A stretch of DNA of 25,291 bases from Deferribacteraceae bacterium (lineage in GTDB: Bacteria; Chrysiogenota; Deferribacteres; Deferribacterales; JAISNW01), in contig JAITWF010000111.1 in the NCBI GenBank assembly GCA_031285415.1, positions 1 to 25,291 on the forward strand. Reading direction: 5' to 3'. A program made the position numbers and the translations under genes. Positions 22,665 to 25,291 of the stretch are shown piece by piece. Every line of letters begins with the position of its first letter. Position 1 is the first letter of the stretch. The notes below the pieces were generated by a model that was not told the DNA's origin, ran no database searches, and saw only the letters and a list, made by a program, of their open reading frames with translations.

Positions 22665-23123
22665 CTATTCAAAGATTATCTTCTTAATCTCCTCTAACAC
22701 CTCTGCGAGTGCCTTCTGGCACGGTGGCGTTAGCTCTAGATTCGCCTCATAGCTACTTGGAATTATCCCATAGAATATGATCGTCGATGGGCATTCGCCA
22801 CGTAGCTCGCTGATCAGAAGGGTATCCTGTACACCGATCTGGTGTGGAGAGAGCTTCATCGGGAAGCGGTCGAGCATAATATCCTCTTTGCTGAATCTAA
22901 ACACGGTGCCAGGCTCGCCCTGTGCCTCTACAGAGTCGATAAATATTAGTGTATCTGCATTTACAAAGAGTGGCGCACTTAAAAGCCCCAATGTGCCTGC
23001 GTCAAATACCGATACATGCTCTGGAAGATCCCACTTTGCTATCTCCTGCGACGCATGTACGCCGATCCCTTCGTCGCATAGTAGTAAGTTGCCTACACCC
23101 ATAATAACCGTTTTTTTGCTCAT
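22665..23123 (-). CDS. Hydrogenase maturation protease (HyaD/HybD/HycI family)
   Basis: An endopeptidase that removes the C-terminal peptide from the large subunit of a [NiFe] hydrogenase after nickel insertion. The 152 residues are the normal size. The N-terminal GVGNLLLCDEGIGVH matches the family's G-x-G-N-x-L-x-x-D-E-G-x-G signature. Likely nickel-contact residues are Glu18, Asp63 (FIDSVEA) and His94 (SPHQIG), with the same order and spacing as Glu16, Asp62 and His93 of E. coli HybD. FDAGTLG follows as usual. The ATG overlaps the miaB stop as ATGA and has GGGGT 7 nt upstream. No hydrogenase structural genes are in view, so its substrate is unknown, and members also act on F420-reducing enzymes. 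Confidence 0.9.
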   Translation of the reverse strand: MSKKTVIMGVGNLLLCDEGIGVHASQEIAKWDLPEHVSVFDAGTLGLLSAPLFVNADTLIFIDSVEAQGEPGTVFRFSKEDIMLDRFPMKLSPHQIGVQDTLLISELRGECPSTIIFYGIIPSSYEANLELTPPCQKALAEVLEEIKKIIFE

Positions 23124-24415
23124 CTATATACCCCATATAATGTATTTCTTTTAACTTCTGTAATCTCTACGTCAATTTCTGTACCAACCTCAACAGGCGT
23201 TTCAGAGGTGAAGTTCATTATCCGTGAGTGAACTGTCCTGCCTGTATATGCTCCATCATCCCTCTTTGATACACCCTCTACCAGCACGCTGACCGACTTG
23301 CCGAGCATTGCATTATATCGCTCAAGGGAAAGCTCCTCCTGTAGCGTTTGCAACCTGTTCAATCGGGCGGTCTTATCGACTAAAGGTAGATCGTCAGCTA
23401 ACTTCTCTGCCGCAGTGCCAGGTCGCACCGAATAGTTAAAGGCGTAGATCGATTCATACCTCATCGTTCGCACTGCCGACAATGTATCCTCAAAATCTGC
23501 CTCACTCTCGCCAGGGAAGCCTACTATAAAATCGGAGGAGAAGATCAGCTCTGGTATGATCGCCTTCGCCTGCAAGATCTTATCGTAATAGCCCTCCCAC
23601 GTGTACCTTCTATTCATCAGCTCTAATATCCTATTCGAGCCTGATTGTAGCGGTAGATGGATATATCGGCAGATATTTTTATGCTCTGCCATTGCGTGTA
23701 CTATATCCATCGAGAGATCTTTTGGGTGCGACGTCATAAACCTCAGCCGCAACACCCCCTCTACCTGCGCCGCCCTAGAGAGAAGCTCTGCAAAGGGGAG
23801 TGAGCTATATGAGTTTACATTCTGCCCCAATAGCGTTATATCTCGTACGCCCATATCGGTAAGGTTCTTTATCTCATCGAGTATCTCAATAGGTGAGCGA
23901 CTTGTCTCTCTGCCCCTTACGTACGGCACGATACAGTAGCTGCAAAAGTTGTCGCACCCCTTCATCACTGTAACCGATGAGGAGATACCACGCTTATGCT
24001 TAAATGGCGAGATTGAGAACTCTGACTTTAGCGTATCGATATCTGCTATGCGCTCTCCAGCGGAGATTAGCTCTAAAACCTCTGGTAGTCTTGATAATCT
24101 ATCAGTACCTAGTACAAAATCCACGTTAGAGAAGCGTTTGAGAAATGCTTGCCCCATCTGCTGCGCTACACAGCCCATTATGCCGACCTTCTGCGGTTTG
24201 CCGAACCGTTTGGTGGATTTGCGAAGCTGCCCGATAAAGCTCTCGACCTTATGTTGCGGCCTCTCCCTCACCGAGCAGGTATTTAGTATGACGATATCCG
24301 CCGCACTATCCGATATAGCAGGTAAAAATCCCTTAGACTCTAACATTGCTGCGATACGTTCGGAGTCGTACTCGTTCATCGCACAGCCAAACGTATATAT
24401 AAAGTAAGTTTTCAA
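23120..24415 (-). CDS. miaB: tRNA-2-methylthio-N6-isopentenyladenosine37 synthase (MiaB)
   Basis: A radical-SAM methylthiotransferase that adds CH3S to i6A37 of tRNAs reading UNN codons. The product has 431 residues. The N-terminal UPF0004 domain carries the three cluster cysteines C11 (TFGCAMNEYDSER), C47 (NTCSVRE) and C82 (GCVAQQMG). The radical-SAM motif CDNFCSYC (C154, C158, C161) is followed by IVPYVRGRETSR. IHLPLQSGSN and FIVGFPGESEADF are also typical. A TRAM domain ends the protein. ASVRER/SVRERP-type sequence after C47 favours MiaB over RimO or MtaB. The TTG start overlaps the stop of the upstream sugar transferase by 4 nt (TTGA). No in-frame ATG lies close enough to keep C11. Confidence 0.95.
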   Translation of the reverse strand: MKTYFIYTFGCAMNEYDSERIAAMLESKGFLPAISDSAADIVILNTCSVRERPQHKVESFIGQLRKSTKRFGKPQKVGIMGCVAQQMGQAFLKRFSNVDFVLGTDRLSRLPEVLELISAGERIADIDTLKSEFSISPFKHKRGISSSVTVMKGCDNFCSYCIVPYVRGRETSRSPIEILDEIKNLTDMGVRDITLLGQNVNSYSSLPFAELLSRAAQVEGVLRLRFMTSHPKDLSMDIVHAMAEHKNICRYIHLPLQSGSNRILELMNRRYTWEGYYDKILQAKAIIPELIFSSDFIVGFPGESEADFEDTLSAVRTMRYESIYAFNYSVRPGTAAEKLADDLPLVDKTARLNRLQTLQEELSLERYNAMLGKSVSVLVEGVSKRDDGAYTGRTVHSRIMNFTSETPVEVGTEIDVEITEVKRNTLYGVYR

Positions 24416-25291
24416 TATGCACCACGCCTAAATATTACGACTAGCGGCGTAGAGAATAGTATCACGATATCGAGCCATAACGACCAGTTGAAGACGTACC
24501 AGCAGTCCATGCTGATTCGATCGTCGTATGTGGTATCGTTTCTGCCCGATACCTGCCAAAGCCCTGTAATACCAGGGGTTGCCATATTATAGTATACCGT
24601 TTTCTCTTTATAGTATCGGTCTAGCTCATCTTTCAGAACTGGACGAGGGCCTACAAAGCTCATATTCCCGAGGAATACATTAAAAAATTGAGGTAGCTCA
24701 TCTAATGAACTCTTCCTCAAAAATTTCCCCAGTGGCGTAATGCGAGGGTCGTCTTTCAGCTTATAGAACGCCTCCCACTCCGCCTTTACAGCTGGATCGT
24801 TTGCCAACATCTCTGCAAGTCGCTCTTTGGAATCTTTATACATCGAACGCAGTTTATAAACCTTGAACGTTTTGCCATCTCTGCCGATTCGCTCATGCGA
24901 GAAGATCGCCGCACCTGGCGAGGTGAGCTTCACAACGAGCATTAAGATTAGTATGATCGGCAGCACTATCGGCGTGATTAATATGAAGAGTAGGAGGTCG
25001 AATATACGTTTTAGTAGTTTATTCAGCGGCGAAGCGAGCGCATTATTGACGGACATATACCCTAGCTGGCTGCGAAGTAGCTGCCCAGTTTCGGCGTTTG
25101 TCAGATCCATTGCACTAGCTTTCGGCACGTAGATCATCCGCATTACACGTGTGTGGATATAGCTAAATAGCTCGATAGCCCCTTCGGAGTCGCTATCAGG
25201 TGGCACCACCACCGCCCCATGTATCTCCATAGTGTCGATGATGTTATCGATCTCTTTGCTACTCGGTATAGGCTCGATAGGGAGCTGTTTG
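24412..25291 (-). CDS. Undecaprenyl-phosphate sugar-1-phosphate transferase (WbaP-like), 5' end outside window
   Basis: An initiating membrane transferase that loads a sugar-1-phosphate onto undecaprenyl phosphate for exopolysaccharide, capsule or O-antigen. The frame is open to the right edge with no stop: the codons before ATG 25230 read KQLPIEPIPSSKEIDNIIDT. The gene therefore continues upstream, and the ATG is internal. The visible part (about 293 residues) includes the end of a Rossmann-like domain, a membrane segment (LLLFILITPIVLPIILILML) and the catalytic domain. Motifs are FKVYKLRSM, SLDELPQFFNV, SFVGPRPV and ITGLWQVSGRNDTTYDDR. The end NWSLWLDIVILFSTPLVVIF then RRGAY is close to the WbaP galactose-transferase type. 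The sugar specificity cannot be proved. It is first in view of a three-gene overlapping run with miaB and the hydrogenase protease. Confidence 0.93.
   Translation of the reverse strand, partial: KQLPIEPIPSSKEIDNIIDTMEIHGAVVVPPDSDSEGAIELFSYIHTRVMRMIYVPKASAMDLTNAETGQLLRSQLGYMSVNNALASPLNKLLKRIFDLLLFILITPIVLPIILILMLVVKLTSPGAAIFSHERIGRDGKTFKVYKLRSMYKDSKERLAEMLANDPAVKAEWEAFYKLKDDPRITPLGKFLRKSSLDELPQFFNVFLGNMSFVGPRPVLKDELDRYYKEKTVYYNMATPGITGLWQVSGRNDTTYDDRISMDCWYVFNWSLWLDIVILFSTPLVVIFRRGAY

Overview
The window looks like chromosomal DNA of a diderm (Gram-negative) bacterium of moderate G+C content. Envelope genes support this: a lipoprotein alpha-2-macroglobulin, lgt, a WbaP-type sugar-phosphate transferase and a membrane-anchored ATPase with SH3b domains. 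A hydrogenase maturation protease suggests an organism that uses hydrogenases. The gene set hrcA-grpE-dnaK-dnaJ behind a perfect CIRCE operator argues against Gammaproteobacteria. I cannot name the phylum from this sequence alone. Promoters are easy to see here: several match TTGACA-N17-TATAAT closely. GTG and TTG starts are used for some genes. No phage, insertion sequence or CRISPR array is visible.

Layout. (1) 34-1312, minus strand: a strong promoter, tRNA-Gln(TTG) and proB. (2) 1329-4245, plus strand: an RluA-family pseudouridine synthase with an apparently leaderless promoter, a Na/Pi cotransporter with its own promoter, and a short HU gene ending in a good intrinsic terminator. (3) 4273-4399: a 127-bp palindromic repeat. 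(4) 4484-13587, plus strand: a tightly packed five-gene run of a 1887-residue alpha-2-macroglobulin lipoprotein, an ExeA-like AAA ATPase with tandem SH3b domains, prmA, rsmE and tadA. Gaps are 4 nt or less, or the genes overlap. (5) 13602-14244: an unrecognised 190-residue protein with its own promoter and a 5' hairpin. (6) 14256-14367: a second copy of the palindromic repeat, inverted, between convergent genes. (7) 20399-14375, minus strand: the CIRCE-controlled heat-shock operon hrcA-grpE-dnaK-dnaJ, with a CHASE-GGDEF diguanylate cyclase overlapping the end of dnaJ. (8) 20381-22548, plus strand: dnaA-lgt, whose promoter is interleaved with the hrcA promoter. (9) 22538-22662: structured intergenic DNA. 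(10) 25291-22665, minus strand: a 5'-truncated sugar transferase, miaB and a hydrogenase maturation protease, joined by 4-nt overlaps.

How the genes work together. Most of the window is housekeeping: translation quality (prmA, rsmE, tadA, miaB, rluA, tRNA-Gln), protein folding, replication initiation, proline synthesis, phosphate uptake and nucleoid structure. The less ordinary parts are four. The macroglobulin is translationally coupled to a peptidoglycan-binding-type ATPase. A c-di-GMP synthase is attached to the heat-shock operon. The hrcA and dnaA promoters face each other and overlap. Two families of palindromic repeats, one nested in the other, occupy most of the larger intergenic gaps and in one case supply the last codons and stop of a gene.
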